A stretch of DNA of 64,000 nucleotides from an uncultured Clostridia bacterium (GCA_937890525.1 CALADI010000011.1:70218-134217), one strand, 5' to 3'; positions 13,988 through 23,123 are shown, counted from the first letter of the stretch. Translations and numbers: made by a program. The notes: generated by a model not told the origin, from the sequence alone.

Positions 13988-16427
13988 GATCGGCACCTCC
14001 TTGGTTGGATTCGGCGGGGACTTCCCCGGAAATGGATGCGTCCACATCTCCGTGCAATGTACCGTTGAAGTCGGCATCCACCATGCCGGACATATATCCC
14101 CGGACATGACCGCTCAGACGCATGGAACCGCTGGAAACGGTTTTCGGAGTCTGGGGCATGGAAATGTGGAACCGGGTGCGGTCAATGAGGGTATCTCCCA
14201 GCACCAGAAATGCCGGCAGAACGCCCAGCACCAGCAGGATGGAGATGATGGTGCCCCGTCCCAGACAGGTTCCCATGATGGAAACCACAGGCTGCGCCGA
14301 CAGATTGCCGATGAGCAGACCGGCGGCAGCCATGATACTGCCGGAGGTGAACACCGTGGGGAAGGCGGCATTCAGCGCTTGGATAATGGCATCCTTTTTG
14401 CCCATGACGGTGCGCTTCTCTTGATAGTGGCTGGAAATGACGATGGCGTAGTCGATGTTGGCGCCCATCTGGATGGCGCTGACGATGAGATACCCCAAGA
14501 AGTACAGCGGCTGCTGCATCAGGGTGGGGAAGGAGAAGTTGATCCAAATACTGCCTTGGATCACCACGATCAGCAGCACAGGAAGTGCCGCCGACCGGAA
14601 GGTGAACAGCAGCACCAGAATGACGAACAGCGCCGAGAGGATACTGATCATCAGATTGTCCGATGCAAAAGAGGAGGAAAGATCCCGGGAACTGGTGGAA
14701 TTGCCCACCACATAGTAATCCCCGTCATAATGCCGCCCGGCGATGACGCGGATCTGATCCAGAAAATCGTAGGTGGCCTGTCCTTCCTCCGGCAGGTTCA
14801 GATAGATCAGCATCCGGCTGTATTTTTCACTACGCATCTGCTGCTGAGCGGTCTCCAACTGGGCGAACAGATCATCCATCATCTCTTGATCTGCTCCCTC
14901 CAACACGATGTTGTGGGACTGCATTTGATCTTTTAGGAAGATGAACAGGTCGAACAGGGGAATCTTATATTCATTCAGACCGCTGAGGATCTGACCGTAT
15001 TGGTCATGCTCGGCGGCATAGGCGCTGTAGAGTACCTGCGCCACCTCATAGTCCATGTCCAGCAGTTCGGAGAACTGCCGGGGGGTCAGACTGTCGGTGA
15101 GACAGTAGCCGTCCATGGCTTCCATGTTGGCAAGCCCCATGGTGGATTTGACTTGGGGCTGCTGCTCCAATTCCTGCAAGATGGCCTTTTCCCCCTCATA
15201 GTTGCCGCTGGGAACCACCAGCGCCACCATATTGTTGGTGCCAAAGACTTCCTTGATGTCAAAATACGCCTCTTGGCGGGCATCCATTTTGGCGGTGCGG
15301 ACATCGGTGAAGCTGTAGCAGTATGGGCATCGGTTGGACAGCCAGAAGGCACCTGCCAGCACGATCAGGAAAACAAGGGGAACCACCCGCCGGGCGGCAT
15401 GGGCGAACCGCCCCAGAAAGGAGACTTGGGGCAGCAGCCGTTTGTGCCGGGTGCGGTCGATCAACGGGGTGAACAGGATCAGCAGCCCGGGCATCAGGGT
15501 GAACACCGACAGAAGGCTCAGCAGGATGGACTTGATCAGCACCATGGACATATCCATGCCGATGGAGAATTTCATAAAGGCCAGCGCCGCCAGACCGCTG
15601 ATGGTGGTCAGCGAAGAGGCGCTGATCTCGGGAATGGATTTTGCCAGTGCATCGATGCAGGCCTGCCGGGCGTCCTTGGTCTCCCGCTCGTCGGAGAAGC
15701 GGTGGCACAGGATGATGGCGTAGTCGATGGCGAGGGCAAGCTGCAATACCACCGCCACCGAATCGGAGATAAAGCTGATCTTGTCGAACATGAAGTTGGT
15801 GCCCATGTTCAGGATCGCCGCAACACCGAAGGTGAGAAGCAGCACCGGCACCTCGGTATAGGAGCGGGAGGTAAGGGTCAGCACGATGAGGATGATGAAC
15901 ACGGCGATGATGAGGATCGTGGTCATCTCCTCGTGGAGCATCACTTTGTCATCATATCCCACCAGCGTATCGATGGCGGTATCGTAGCCCGCAAGGGCAT
16001 CCCGAACCTGCGCCATGGCCTGCAGGCTGACCGGGTCGTTGTTTCCTGCGGACAGGGTTATGTCATACAAGGCGGCAGCATCCCGGTAGTGGTCGGCAGA
16101 GTCATCGAAAAGGACCATCTCAATGCCGTCGATCTGGGAGAGGGTGTCGTTTAGGTCTTGGGCGGTCTCATAGCTGATGTTGGAGACCATGACCCGTGCC
16201 GTGGCCACGGGGGCAAAGTTTTCGTTCATGGTCACCAGCCCTTGACGGGTCTCGGTATCCTCAGGCAGATAGTTGGTGATGTCGTTCTCCACCACCACCC
16301 ATTTCATGGAAAACAGGCAGAACACGATGGCGAACAGGTACAGCACAAAAAACAGGTGGCGTTTGTCCACAATAAATGTGGCGATTCTGTGGAATAGGCT
16401 TTCGCCCAATGGTTTTCGCTTCTTCAT
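13980..16427 (-). CDS. MMPL/RND-family transporter with a polar repeat-like C-terminal tail
   Basis: 815 residues; ATG at 16427 with GGGAG upstream. The RND plan is duplicated: one TM helix, an extracellular domain starting DITNYLPEDTETRQG, about five helices with AIDYAIILCHRFSDE, then a second half with ANIDYAIVISSHYQE. These Asp-Tyr motifs in TM4/TM10 are the proton-relay positions of MMPL proteins. The last 50 or so residues after the final helix alternate short hydrophobic and Gly/Asp patches (SGHVRGYMSGMVDADFNG, DVDASISGEV), resembling a bactofilin-like beta repeat and not typical of MMPL. It overlaps the GLUG gene. Substrate unknown; lipids or hydrophobic compounds are usual. Confidence 0.85.
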   Translation of the reverse strand: MKKRKPLGESLFHRIATFIVDKRHLFFVLYLFAIVFCLFSMKWVVVENDITNYLPEDTETRQGLVTMNENFAPVATARVMVSNISYETAQDLNDTLSQIDGIEMVLFDDSADHYRDAAALYDITLSAGNNDPVSLQAMAQVRDALAGYDTAIDTLVGYDDKVMLHEEMTTILIIAVFIILIVLTLTSRSYTEVPVLLLTFGVAAILNMGTNFMFDKISFISDSVAVVLQLALAIDYAIILCHRFSDERETKDARQACIDALAKSIPEISASSLTTISGLAALAFMKFSIGMDMSMVLIKSILLSLLSVFTLMPGLLILFTPLIDRTRHKRLLPQVSFLGRFAHAARRVVPLVFLIVLAGAFWLSNRCPYCYSFTDVRTAKMDARQEAYFDIKEVFGTNNMVALVVPSGNYEGEKAILQELEQQPQVKSTMGLANMEAMDGYCLTDSLTPRQFSELLDMDYEVAQVLYSAYAAEHDQYGQILSGLNEYKIPLFDLFIFLKDQMQSHNIVLEGADQEMMDDLFAQLETAQQQMRSEKYSRMLIYLNLPEEGQATYDFLDQIRVIAGRHYDGDYYVVGNSTSSRDLSSSFASDNLMISILSALFVILVLLFTFRSAALPVLLIVVIQGSIWINFSFPTLMQQPLYFLGYLIVSAIQMGANIDYAIVISSHYQEKRTVMGKKDAIIQALNAAFPTVFTSGSIMAAAGLLIGNLSAQPVVSIMGTCLGRGTIISILLVLGVLPAFLVLGDTLIDRTRFHISMPQTPKTVSSGSMRLSGHVRGYMSGMVDADFNGTLHGDVDASISGEVPAESNQGGADHE

Positions 16428-16576
16428 AATCGTCTCCCAATTTGCCGCAGACAGGTGATTCCGGCGGTGGAAATGGGGAAAATCCGGTTCATCACCCAGC
16501 ATACGGGTATTCTATCATTATTGTAACAACCCCCAAAAAGGGAAATATGAAAGGGCTGTAAACAAAGTGTTACGAA

Positions 16577-16614
16577 GAAAAACCGCCATCCCGTGCTGTG
16601 TGCGGGATGGCGGT
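16577..16614 (-). terminator. Terminator downstream of nrdB
   Basis: A 12-bp perfect stem (16582-16593 with 16603-16614) is followed on the minus strand by TTTTTC. It closes the nrdAB unit. Confidence 0.85.
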
Positions 16615-16626
16615 GAAAGCCCTAGA

Positions 16627-17670
16627 TCACAGATCGTCGATCAGGGCGCTGCTCTTGGCGTAGGCGGTGCTGCGGGCCTCGAAGAAGTCGGTTTTGATCA
16701 GATTGGCGTTGGCAAACTGGCTGACCCACGCCATGGACTCCGGCTCGGTCTGGCAGTCGTCAAACACCGGAGCAAATCCTAGTCCGGCGCAGCGCTGATT
16801 GCCCAAGTAGCGAATATAGTCCGAGATCATCGTATGATTCAGCCCGGGGATCTGGTCGCCGATGACATACTGCCCCCAGCGGATCTCCTGCTGGCAGCCT
16901 TGACGGATCATGTCCCGGTAGGTATCCACCAGTTCGGGGGTGAACAGTTCCGGGGCTTCCCGCTTCAGTTCCATCAAGATGCTGCGGAACAGCCACAGGT
17001 GGGTGTTTTCATCCCGGTTGATGTACCGGATCTCCTGCACGCTGCCGGGCATCTTCTGATTCCTGCCCAGGTTGTAGAAGAACATGAAGCCGCTGTAAAA
17101 GTAGATGCCCTCGAGGATGTAGTTGGCGATCAGCGTCCGAACCAAGATTTCCGGGGTCTGCTTCTGCTGAAATTCGTTGTACAGACCGCCGATGAAGGCG
17201 TTGCGCTCCAACAGCAGGGGATCGTCCTTCCATTGGTACAGCACGGCGCTGCGCTCCTGAGGTTCGCAGATGGTGTCGAGCATATAGCTGTAGCTCTGGC
17301 TGTGGACGGACTCCTGAAAGGCCTGAATGGAAAGGCACAGGTTCACCTCGTTGGCGGTGATGTAGGAGCCGATCTGGGGCAGGTTTGCCGACTGGATGCT
17401 GTCCAAGAAGATCAGGAAGGACAGGATCTTGTCGTAGGCACGCCGCTCCGCCGGAGAAAGCCGGCGGTAGTCCTTCACATCCCGGCCCAGATTGATTTCC
17501 TCCGGGATCCAGAAGTTGTTCATGGCTTGGCGGTACCATTGGCTGACCCACTCATACTTCATGTTGTTGAAATCGTTGAGATTGGTGGTGTTGCCGCCGA
17601 TCATCCGGCGCAGCCGGGGATCGGTGTCCCCCGAGGGGTTGAACAGGGGCTTTTTCTTCAGCATGGTCAT
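16627..17670 (-). CDS. nrdB: Class Ia ribonucleotide reductase beta subunit
   Basis: 347 residues. The di-metal/tyrosyl-radical residues of R2 are visible: an Asp in IFLDSIQSAN, the E..H...Y set in FQESVHSQSY (family Glu, His and radical Tyr), a Glu in LEGIYFY and the second ENTH pair in RDENTHLWLF. It supplies the radical for NrdA and depends on oxygen or on the metal-loading system used. Two nearby ATGs (17670 and 17664) are possible; AGGAG lies 3 or 9 bases before them, so 17664 is equally likely. It follows nrdA by 12 bases. Confidence 0.93.
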   Translation of the reverse strand: MTMLKKKPLFNPSGDTDPRLRRMIGGNTTNLNDFNNMKYEWVSQWYRQAMNNFWIPEEINLGRDVKDYRRLSPAERRAYDKILSFLIFLDSIQSANLPQIGSYITANEVNLCLSIQAFQESVHSQSYSYMLDTICEPQERSAVLYQWKDDPLLLERNAFIGGLYNEFQQKQTPEILVRTLIANYILEGIYFYSGFMFFYNLGRNQKMPGSVQEIRYINRDENTHLWLFRSILMELKREAPELFTPELVDTYRDMIRQGCQQEIRWGQYVIGDQIPGLNHTMISDYIRYLGNQRCAGLGFAPVFDDCQTEPESMAWVSQFANANLIKTDFFEARSTAYAKSSALIDDL

Positions 17671-17682
17671 GATCTCCTCTCC

Positions 17683-20214
17683 TTATGACGAGCAAACTTC
17701 ACATTCTTCCACTTCAAGACTCTTGGAGCGGATGTAGTAAACGGTCTTGACCCCCTGCTCCCACGCCAGCAGGTAGAGCTTCAACACCTGACGGAAGGTA
17801 TATTCGTTGGTGATATACAGGTTCATGCTCTGGGCCTGATCGATGTGGCGCTGGCGGATGCCGCAGGCCCGCACAGACCATGTCTGGTCGATGAGGTGGG
17901 CATTTTTGTAGTACCAGAAGGTCTTCATGGATAGTTCCGGGGCAACTCTGGGCACCAGTCCGTTTTTCTTTTCCTCCAGAAAATAGCGGCTCATCACCGG
18001 GTCAAGCCCGGCGGTGGTGCCGGCGATGATGCTGGTGCTGCTGGTGGGCGCTGCGGCGAGCAGATAGCCGTTGCGCAGACCGAACTGCGCCACCTCCCGG
18101 CGAAGCTGCGTCCAGCGTTCGTCGGTCAGCCCACGCTCTTCGAAATATGCTCCGGTCTGCCAGAGGCTCCCGTCAAAATAGGGGTAGCTGCCCTTTTCCT
18201 TGGCAATTTCACAGCTGGCGCAGATGGCGGCGTAGTGGATGTCGGCAAAGACTTTCTCCGCAAAGGCGAGGTGGGCATCGCTCTCCCACGGGATGCCTTG
18301 CTTTGCCAGCATATGGTGGTAGCCGCTGACACCCAAGCCAATGGGACGGTAGTTGTGGTTGTTGATCTTGGCGTAGGGCAGGGGGAAGAAGTTCAGATCG
18401 ATCACATTGTCCAGCGCCCGCACAGCGCTGCGGACGATGGAGTACAGTTCTTCCCTGTTATCCGGGTCGATGTGCCCCAAGGACAGGCTGGCAAGGTTGC
18501 AGACTACAAATTCTCCGGGCTTGGTGACGGTGACCACCACGGTTTCTCCGTCGATGGTCTGGATGCTCTGCTCAAGCTGGGTGATCTGATCCATATTCTG
18601 GGCGATCTCGGTGCACAGGTTGCTGCAATAGATCATCCCCCGGTTCCGGTTGGGGTTGGCACGGTTGACGGTGTCCCGGTTGAAGGTGAAGGGGGTGCCT
18701 GTCTCCACGGCGCTCTTGATGATGAGCCGGATGATATCCTTAATGGGGATGACACGCTTGCGGATGCGGCTGTCGTGGACACAGTCCAGATACTTCTGGG
18801 TCCATTCCTCCCCCCAGCAGTCCTCCAGAGCATAACCCTTGACGGTCTGGATCTCGTGGGGGCACATCAGATACCAGTCCCCCTCCAGATTGTCCCGTGC
18901 CTGCTCCCAGAAGTAGTCCGGGTAGCACACAGCGGGGAACACATCGTGGGCCTTCATCCGGTCGTCGCCGTTGTTGGTGCGCAGATTCAGAAATTCCGGC
19001 AGATCCCGGTGCCACACATCCAGATAGACGGCCACGGCACCTTGACGGACGCCAAGCTGATCCACGGCAACGGCGGTGTCGTTGGCAAGGCGGATCCAAC
19101 GGATCACGCCGCCTGCGGCGCCCTCGAACCCCCGGATGCTGCTGCCGGCGGCGCGCACCTTTCCGAAATACATCCCCATACCGCCGCCGAATTTGCTGAC
19201 CTTGGCGAAATTGTCGATGCTGCGGTAGATTCCGTCCAGACTGTCGGGTACGGTGTCGATAAAACAGGAGGAAAGCTGGTGGAAAGGCTTGCGGGCATTG
19301 GAGAGTGTGGGGGTGGCCATGGTGACTTGCAGTTGGCTGAGCATATCATAAAACCGTTGCACCCATTGATCCCGGTGGTGTGTCTCCTTCATGGCAAGGT
19401 GCATGGCGATGCCGAGGAACATCTCCTGCGGGGATTCCATGGCAACGCCCTTGCCGGTGCGGATGATATAGCGGTCCAGCAGCAGGGAAAGCCCGGAGTA
19501 GTTCAGCAGGGCATTGCGCTCCGGGCGGATCCATGCGGCGTAGCGCCGGATCTCCTCGGGGGAGTAGTGGGCAAGGATGTAGTCGCCGTACAGTCCCTCT
19601 TGAGTCAAGTAGACCAGCTTGTCGTAGAAGTCACCGATGCCCCGGGATGCCATGGTGCGTGCCAGCTCCAGATCGAATTTCAGCATCAGCAGCCGAGCGG
19701 CGATCCGTTCCCATTGGGGGGCTTCCTGGGTGGTGCGCTCCACGGCGGCACGGATCAGCAGTTCCAGACGCTCCTGCTCGGACAGTTCCGGTTTACTCAT
19801 GGAGCGGTACTTCCGGGCGAGAAGTTCCAGATCATAGGCTTCGTCCTGAAAATCCCGCTGGATCCGATCCAGCACCGGCAAAAGCCCTGCAATGCCGGGG
19901 AACTCCCCAGCCAGTTCCATCCGGGAGCGGCGCATCCTCGCCCGATTCTCCCGATAGAGGATGTAGCCTTTCATCTGGGGATAGAGATTTTGTTCCATTA
20001 GGGTTTGCTCCACCAGATCTTGGATGTCCTCCACCCCGACCTGTGTTTGTACTTCGTGCATCCGGCGGATCTTTTCTTCCACCAGCGTCACAAGACCAGC
20101 GAGCGCGGCCGGGTCAATGGGCGTCCCGGCGCTGTCAAAGGAGCGTGCAATGGCCCGGCTGATCTTTTCCGGGTCATAGGCTTGGCGGCTTCCGTCTCTC
20201 TTTATGATCCACAT
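17683..20214 (-). CDS. nrdA: Class Ia ribonucleotide reductase alpha subunit
   Basis: 843 residues from the ATG at 20214 (GGAGG upstream; starts MWIIKRDGSRQ). An N-terminal ATP-cone gives allosteric activity control. The catalytic barrel shows the redox cysteines in LSSCFIDTV and VVCNLASLSL and the N-x-C-x-E active site in YCSNLCTEI. Tyr-Tyr radical-transfer residues occur late in the protein, and the mobile C-terminus ends CEVC, the thioredoxin-reactive pair. It reduces NDPs to dNDPs. A class Ia enzyme in a presumed anaerobe suggests a supplementary or oxygen-related role beside an anaerobic reductase elsewhere. Two NrdR boxes lie upstream. Confidence 0.94.
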   Translation of the reverse strand: MWIIKRDGSRQAYDPEKISRAIARSFDSAGTPIDPAALAGLVTLVEEKIRRMHEVQTQVGVEDIQDLVEQTLMEQNLYPQMKGYILYRENRARMRRSRMELAGEFPGIAGLLPVLDRIQRDFQDEAYDLELLARKYRSMSKPELSEQERLELLIRAAVERTTQEAPQWERIAARLLMLKFDLELARTMASRGIGDFYDKLVYLTQEGLYGDYILAHYSPEEIRRYAAWIRPERNALLNYSGLSLLLDRYIIRTGKGVAMESPQEMFLGIAMHLAMKETHHRDQWVQRFYDMLSQLQVTMATPTLSNARKPFHQLSSCFIDTVPDSLDGIYRSIDNFAKVSKFGGGMGMYFGKVRAAGSSIRGFEGAAGGVIRWIRLANDTAVAVDQLGVRQGAVAVYLDVWHRDLPEFLNLRTNNGDDRMKAHDVFPAVCYPDYFWEQARDNLEGDWYLMCPHEIQTVKGYALEDCWGEEWTQKYLDCVHDSRIRKRVIPIKDIIRLIIKSAVETGTPFTFNRDTVNRANPNRNRGMIYCSNLCTEIAQNMDQITQLEQSIQTIDGETVVVTVTKPGEFVVCNLASLSLGHIDPDNREELYSIVRSAVRALDNVIDLNFFPLPYAKINNHNYRPIGLGVSGYHHMLAKQGIPWESDAHLAFAEKVFADIHYAAICASCEIAKEKGSYPYFDGSLWQTGAYFEERGLTDERWTQLRREVAQFGLRNGYLLAAAPTSSTSIIAGTTAGLDPVMSRYFLEEKKNGLVPRVAPELSMKTFWYYKNAHLIDQTWSVRACGIRQRHIDQAQSMNLYITNEYTFRQVLKLYLLAWEQGVKTVYYIRSKSLEVEECEVCSS

Positions 20215-20227
20215 ATGGTTCCTCCAT

Positions 20228-20274
20228 ACACTACATGTTGTTTGATAGGATAATGCTAACACAAGATATGGAGA
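20228..20274 (-). promoter_or_regulatory. Paired NrdR boxes upstream of nrdA
   Basis: Two 16-bp elements resemble the NrdR consensus ACACWATATMTWGTGT. One is at 20228-20243, read on + as ACACTACATGTTGTTT. The other is at 20259-20274, read on - as TCTCCATATCTTGTGT. Their starts are 31 bp apart with a 15-bp gap, the three-turn spacing typical of NrdR box pairs. A weak promoter (TTGAGT, 17 bp, TAGCAT on the minus strand) places the distal box between -35 and -10. Confidence 0.65.
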
Positions 20275-20318
20275 AACTCAAGTAAATAATCATTAAGATT
20301 CTGACGAAGAAGCAGTGC

Positions 20319-20347
20319 TTGCTTTTTGTCCGATTTCATACTATAAT
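20319..20347 (+). promoter_or_regulatory. Promoter of the marR-MATE operon
   Basis: TTGCTT (20319-20324), a 17-bp spacer and TATAAT (20342-20347) lie 31 bases before the ATG of the MarR gene. MarR proteins usually repress their own operon, so an operator is expected here, but no clear palindrome was seen. Confidence 0.65.
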
Positions 20348-20378
20348 GGTACGACTGAAGAAAAAGGAGCATTTTTCC

Positions 20379-20810
20379 ATGATTTCAAACAAACTCCGTC
20401 AGTATAACAACCTCTATACCGAGATCACGGCGGTTTATCATGATCTGGCGGTGAAGCTGGGGATCACGGACAGCGCCGCTACCATCCTCTATATTCTCTG
20501 CACCTTTGGGGGCAGCTATCCTCTTGGGGAGATCTGCCGCCGTTCCGGGATGAGCAAGCAGACCGCCAATTCTGCCATCCGCAAGCTGGAGCAGCAGGGA
20601 ATGGTGTATTTGCAGGCCATCGACGGTCGGGCGAAGCGGGTGTGCCTGACCCCGGCGGGGGAGAAGCGTGCCGGGGAAACGGTGATGCGGATCATGAAAG
20701 CGGAGGATGAGGTCTATGGCTCGTGGAGCGAGGAGGAACTTGAGACCTATCTGGCGCTGACCGAGCGGTTCCTCACACAACTGAAAGAAAAGGCGGAGCA
20801 TTTATCATGA
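20379..20810 (+). CDS. MarR-family transcriptional regulator
   Basis: 143 residues from the ATG at 20379, preceded by AAAAAGGAGC; an upstream in-frame start at 20319 overlaps the promoter and was rejected. The winged helix-turn-helix is visible as LGEICRRSGMSKQTANSAIRKLEQQG followed by a wing with DGRAKRVCLTPAGEK. MarR dimers usually repress neighbouring efflux or stress genes and release DNA on ligand binding. The stop overlaps the MATE start in ATGA, so the regulator and transporter are one operon, and the transporter substrate is the likely inducer. Confidence 0.9.
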   Translation: MISNKLRQYNNLYTEITAVYHDLAVKLGITDSAATILYILCTFGGSYPLGEICRRSGMSKQTANSAIRKLEQQGMVYLQAIDGRAKRVCLTPAGEKRAGETVMRIMKAEDEVYGSWSEEELETYLALTERFLTQLKEKAEHLS

Positions 20811-22153
20811 CACAGGAGAATTCTCAAATGCAGCCCCTTGCCGGACATTATAGCTACGCAAGGCTGTTCCGCAGTACCACGCCCTGTGTGATCATGCTGG
20901 TGGTCACTTCTATTTACAGTGTGGTGGACGGACTGTTCGTATCCAATTTTGTGGGGAAAACGCCATTTACTGCCGTTAATTTTATCTTCCCTCTGCTGAT
21001 GATCTTAGGCGGAGTGGGCTTTATGTTCGGCACAGGCGGCGGAGCTTTGATCGCCAAGACCCTTGGGGAGCATCAGAAGGAGCGGGCAGATGCCATCTTC
21101 TCCATGACGGTGTATGTGGCGGCGGGCTGCGGCGTGGTGCTGATGATCTTGGGGCTTGCGTTTCTGCGCCCGGTGGCGGTGGCCATGGGGGCCCAGGGGC
21201 AGCTGTTGGACGACAGCTTGATCTATGGCGGGGTCTACTTGCTGGGACTGCCGGGATGCGTACTGCAATACGCCTTCCAAAACCTGTGTGCCACGGCGGG
21301 CAAACCCAAACTGGGGCTGTATGTCACGGTGGCGGCAGGTGTGACCAACATCGTGCTGGACGCCCTGTTTGTGGCGGTGTTCTCGTGGGGGCTTGCTGGT
21401 GCTGCGGCGGCTTCGGCGCTGAGCCAGTACATCGGCGGCATCGTTCCGCTGGCCTACTTCCTGTGCAGGAATTCCAGCCTGCTGCGGCTGAAAAAATGCC
21501 GCTTGGATCCCAAGGCGCTGGTGAAGATCTGCACCAATGGCTCTTCTGAGCTGCTGAACAACATCTCCATGTCCATTGTGAACATCCTGTACAATATGCA
21601 GCTTCTGCACTATGTGGGGGAGGATGGCATTGCGGCCTACGGAGTCCTGATGTATGTGAATCTGATCTTCCTGTCTATTTTCATCGGATATTCTGTGGGC
21701 TCGGCGCCGGTGATCAGCTTCCACTACGGGGCACAGAACCACCGGGAATTGCGGAGCCTGCTGGGGAAGAGTCTGGTGATCCTGTCGGTCAGCGCGGTGC
21801 TCATGTTCCTGCTGTCGGAATTTCTGGCACGCCCATTGTCGGTGATGTTTGCCGGTTACGACCCGGGGCTGCTGGAGCTGACCCTGCGGGGATTTTTCCT
21901 GTATTCCTTCTCCTTCCTGTTTTCTGGGTTTGCCATTTTCGGTTCATCCTTCTTTACGGCGCTGAACGACGGTCTGACTTCGGCGGTGATCTCCTTCCTG
22001 CGGACGCTGGTATTTCAGATCGCGGCGGTGCTGGTGCTGCCCCTTGTGTGGGGAGTGGATGGGATCTGGCTGTCCATCGTGGCGGCAGAGCTGCTGGCGG
22101 CGGTGGTGGCGCTGGCGCTGATCGCGGGCAAGAAGCATAAATATCACTACTGA
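20807..22153 (+). CDS. MATE-family multidrug/metabolite efflux transporter
   Basis: 448 residues with about 12 membrane helices in two MATE halves. Family patterns include the N-terminal SIYSVVDGLFVSNFVG, GTGGGALIAKTLGE, and the second-half SVGSAPVISFHYGA and FFTALNDGLTSA. MATE proteins export cationic compounds using Na+ or H+ gradients. It is translationally coupled to the MarR gene and followed by a terminator, making a two-gene resistance-type operon. The substrate cannot be inferred. Confidence 0.9.
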   Translation: MTQENSQMQPLAGHYSYARLFRSTTPCVIMLVVTSIYSVVDGLFVSNFVGKTPFTAVNFIFPLLMILGGVGFMFGTGGGALIAKTLGEHQKERADAIFSMTVYVAAGCGVVLMILGLAFLRPVAVAMGAQGQLLDDSLIYGGVYLLGLPGCVLQYAFQNLCATAGKPKLGLYVTVAAGVTNIVLDALFVAVFSWGLAGAAAASALSQYIGGIVPLAYFLCRNSSLLRLKKCRLDPKALVKICTNGSSELLNNISMSIVNILYNMQLLHYVGEDGIAAYGVLMYVNLIFLSIFIGYSVGSAPVISFHYGAQNHRELRSLLGKSLVILSVSAVLMFLLSEFLARPLSVMFAGYDPGLLELTLRGFFLYSFSFLFSGFAIFGSSFFTALNDGLTSAVISFLRTLVFQIAAVLVLPLVWGVDGIWLSIVAAELLAAVVALALIAGKKHKYHY

Positions 22154-22158
22154 GCAAA

Positions 22159-22199
22159 GAGAAGCGGTACGGCGTATCCTACGCAGTACCGCTTCTTTG
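22159..22199 (+). terminator. Terminator after the MATE gene
   Basis: An 11-bp perfect stem (22160-22170 with 22186-22196) carries an inner GCGTA/TACGC stem and is followed by a short T run (TTT at 22196-22198). Confidence 0.75.
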
Positions 22200-22270
22200 T
22201 GGCAGGGGGGATCATACCGTGCATTCAAACAGGAGGATCTCCTGCCCCTGTGCGGACACAGGTGCCTTCT

Positions 22271-23074
22271 TTATTGGGTCCGGGGCTCTACCCGGATCTG
22301 CAATTCGGTGATTTGTTCCTCCACCCGGGATGTGGTGTGGTTGTCGATCCACAGCAGCTCCAAGATCTCCCCCACAGGGGTCAGATCGTGTGCATCGGCA
22401 TAGGCAAGGAGCCTGCGAACCATCTGGGGGCACTGTGTGTATGCGCCTTGATACCGCAGGGACAGATAGGTTCCGGCGTCGAGGCACCCGTCACCGCCCT
22501 GCGCGATGAGGAACACCGACTGATAGGTGACGGTGCCGCTGTTTTTGGCATCCGAAAGCGAGATCACCGTGCCGATCTGGTTGTTGCCGATGACATAAAA
22601 ATGCCGGGGATCGATGTTCACCAGTTCCTTGATGAGCACATCCATCTCATGCTGGTCGGAGTAGCCCCGGGGGATGGAGTAGTAGCTTCGGCTGGGGTAT
22701 TCTTCCAGCAGGATCTGCCCCACGGGGGCATCCTGCGCCCAGCGGATGGTCTGCATCCGGTGGGCAACATTGTGCCGAAGCTGGTGCAGGATCTTCATCT
22801 TCCGCTCGATGGCGTCCTGTTCCTCCTGCAGCAGGGCAAGGGTGGAGTCTGTGGTATGCTGATCCAGATATTGCCGGATCCGTTCCATGCTGAAGCCCAG
22901 TTCCCGCAGATCCCGGATCACATTCAGCCGCCAGATATCGTTGACGCTGTACAGCCGGTAGCCGCTGGGTGCCCGCTTGGGGGAGATGATCCCGATCTGC
23001 TCGTAATACCGCAGGGAATCCACGCCGATGTGGTAGAGCTTGGAAATTTCACCGATTTTGAAATATTTTTCCAT
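22271..23074 (-). CDS. MerR-family regulator with GyrI-like effector domain (BmrR type)
   Basis: 267 residues. The N-terminal MerR helix-turn-helix reads FKIGEISKLYHIGVDSLRYYEQIGI, with the wing SPKRAPSGYRLYS. A dimerisation helix spans about 75-115. The C-terminal 150 residues look like a GyrI/BmrR-type small-molecule-binding domain. Such proteins untwist promoters with a 19-bp spacer when bound to drug or oxidant. The gene is divergent from the YitT-like gene, and exactly such a promoter lies between them, so this protein very probably controls it. Confidence 0.88.
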   Translation of the reverse strand: MEKYFKIGEISKLYHIGVDSLRYYEQIGIISPKRAPSGYRLYSVNDIWRLNVIRDLRELGFSMERIRQYLDQHTTDSTLALLQEEQDAIERKMKILHQLRHNVAHRMQTIRWAQDAPVGQILLEEYPSRSYYSIPRGYSDQHEMDVLIKELVNIDPRHFYVIGNNQIGTVISLSDAKNSGTVTYQSVFLIAQGGDGCLDAGTYLSLRYQGAYTQCPQMVRRLLAYADAHDLTPVGEILELLWIDNHTTSRVEEQITELQIRVEPRTQ

Positions 23075-23092
23075 TTTGTCGAACCCCCCCTC

Positions 23093-23123
23093 TTGACTCT
23101 GGTATTATACCAGAGTTTATACT
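23093..23123 (+). promoter_or_regulatory. MerR-type promoter with 19-bp spacer and embedded operator
   Basis: TTGACT (23093-23098), a 19-bp spacer and TATACT (23118-23123). Over the spacer lies a perfect 19-base dyad at 23097-23115 (CTCTGGTAT, central T, ATACCAGAG). The over-long spacer with a centred dyad is the hallmark of MerR-activated promoters. It reads toward the YitT-like gene. Confidence 0.88.
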
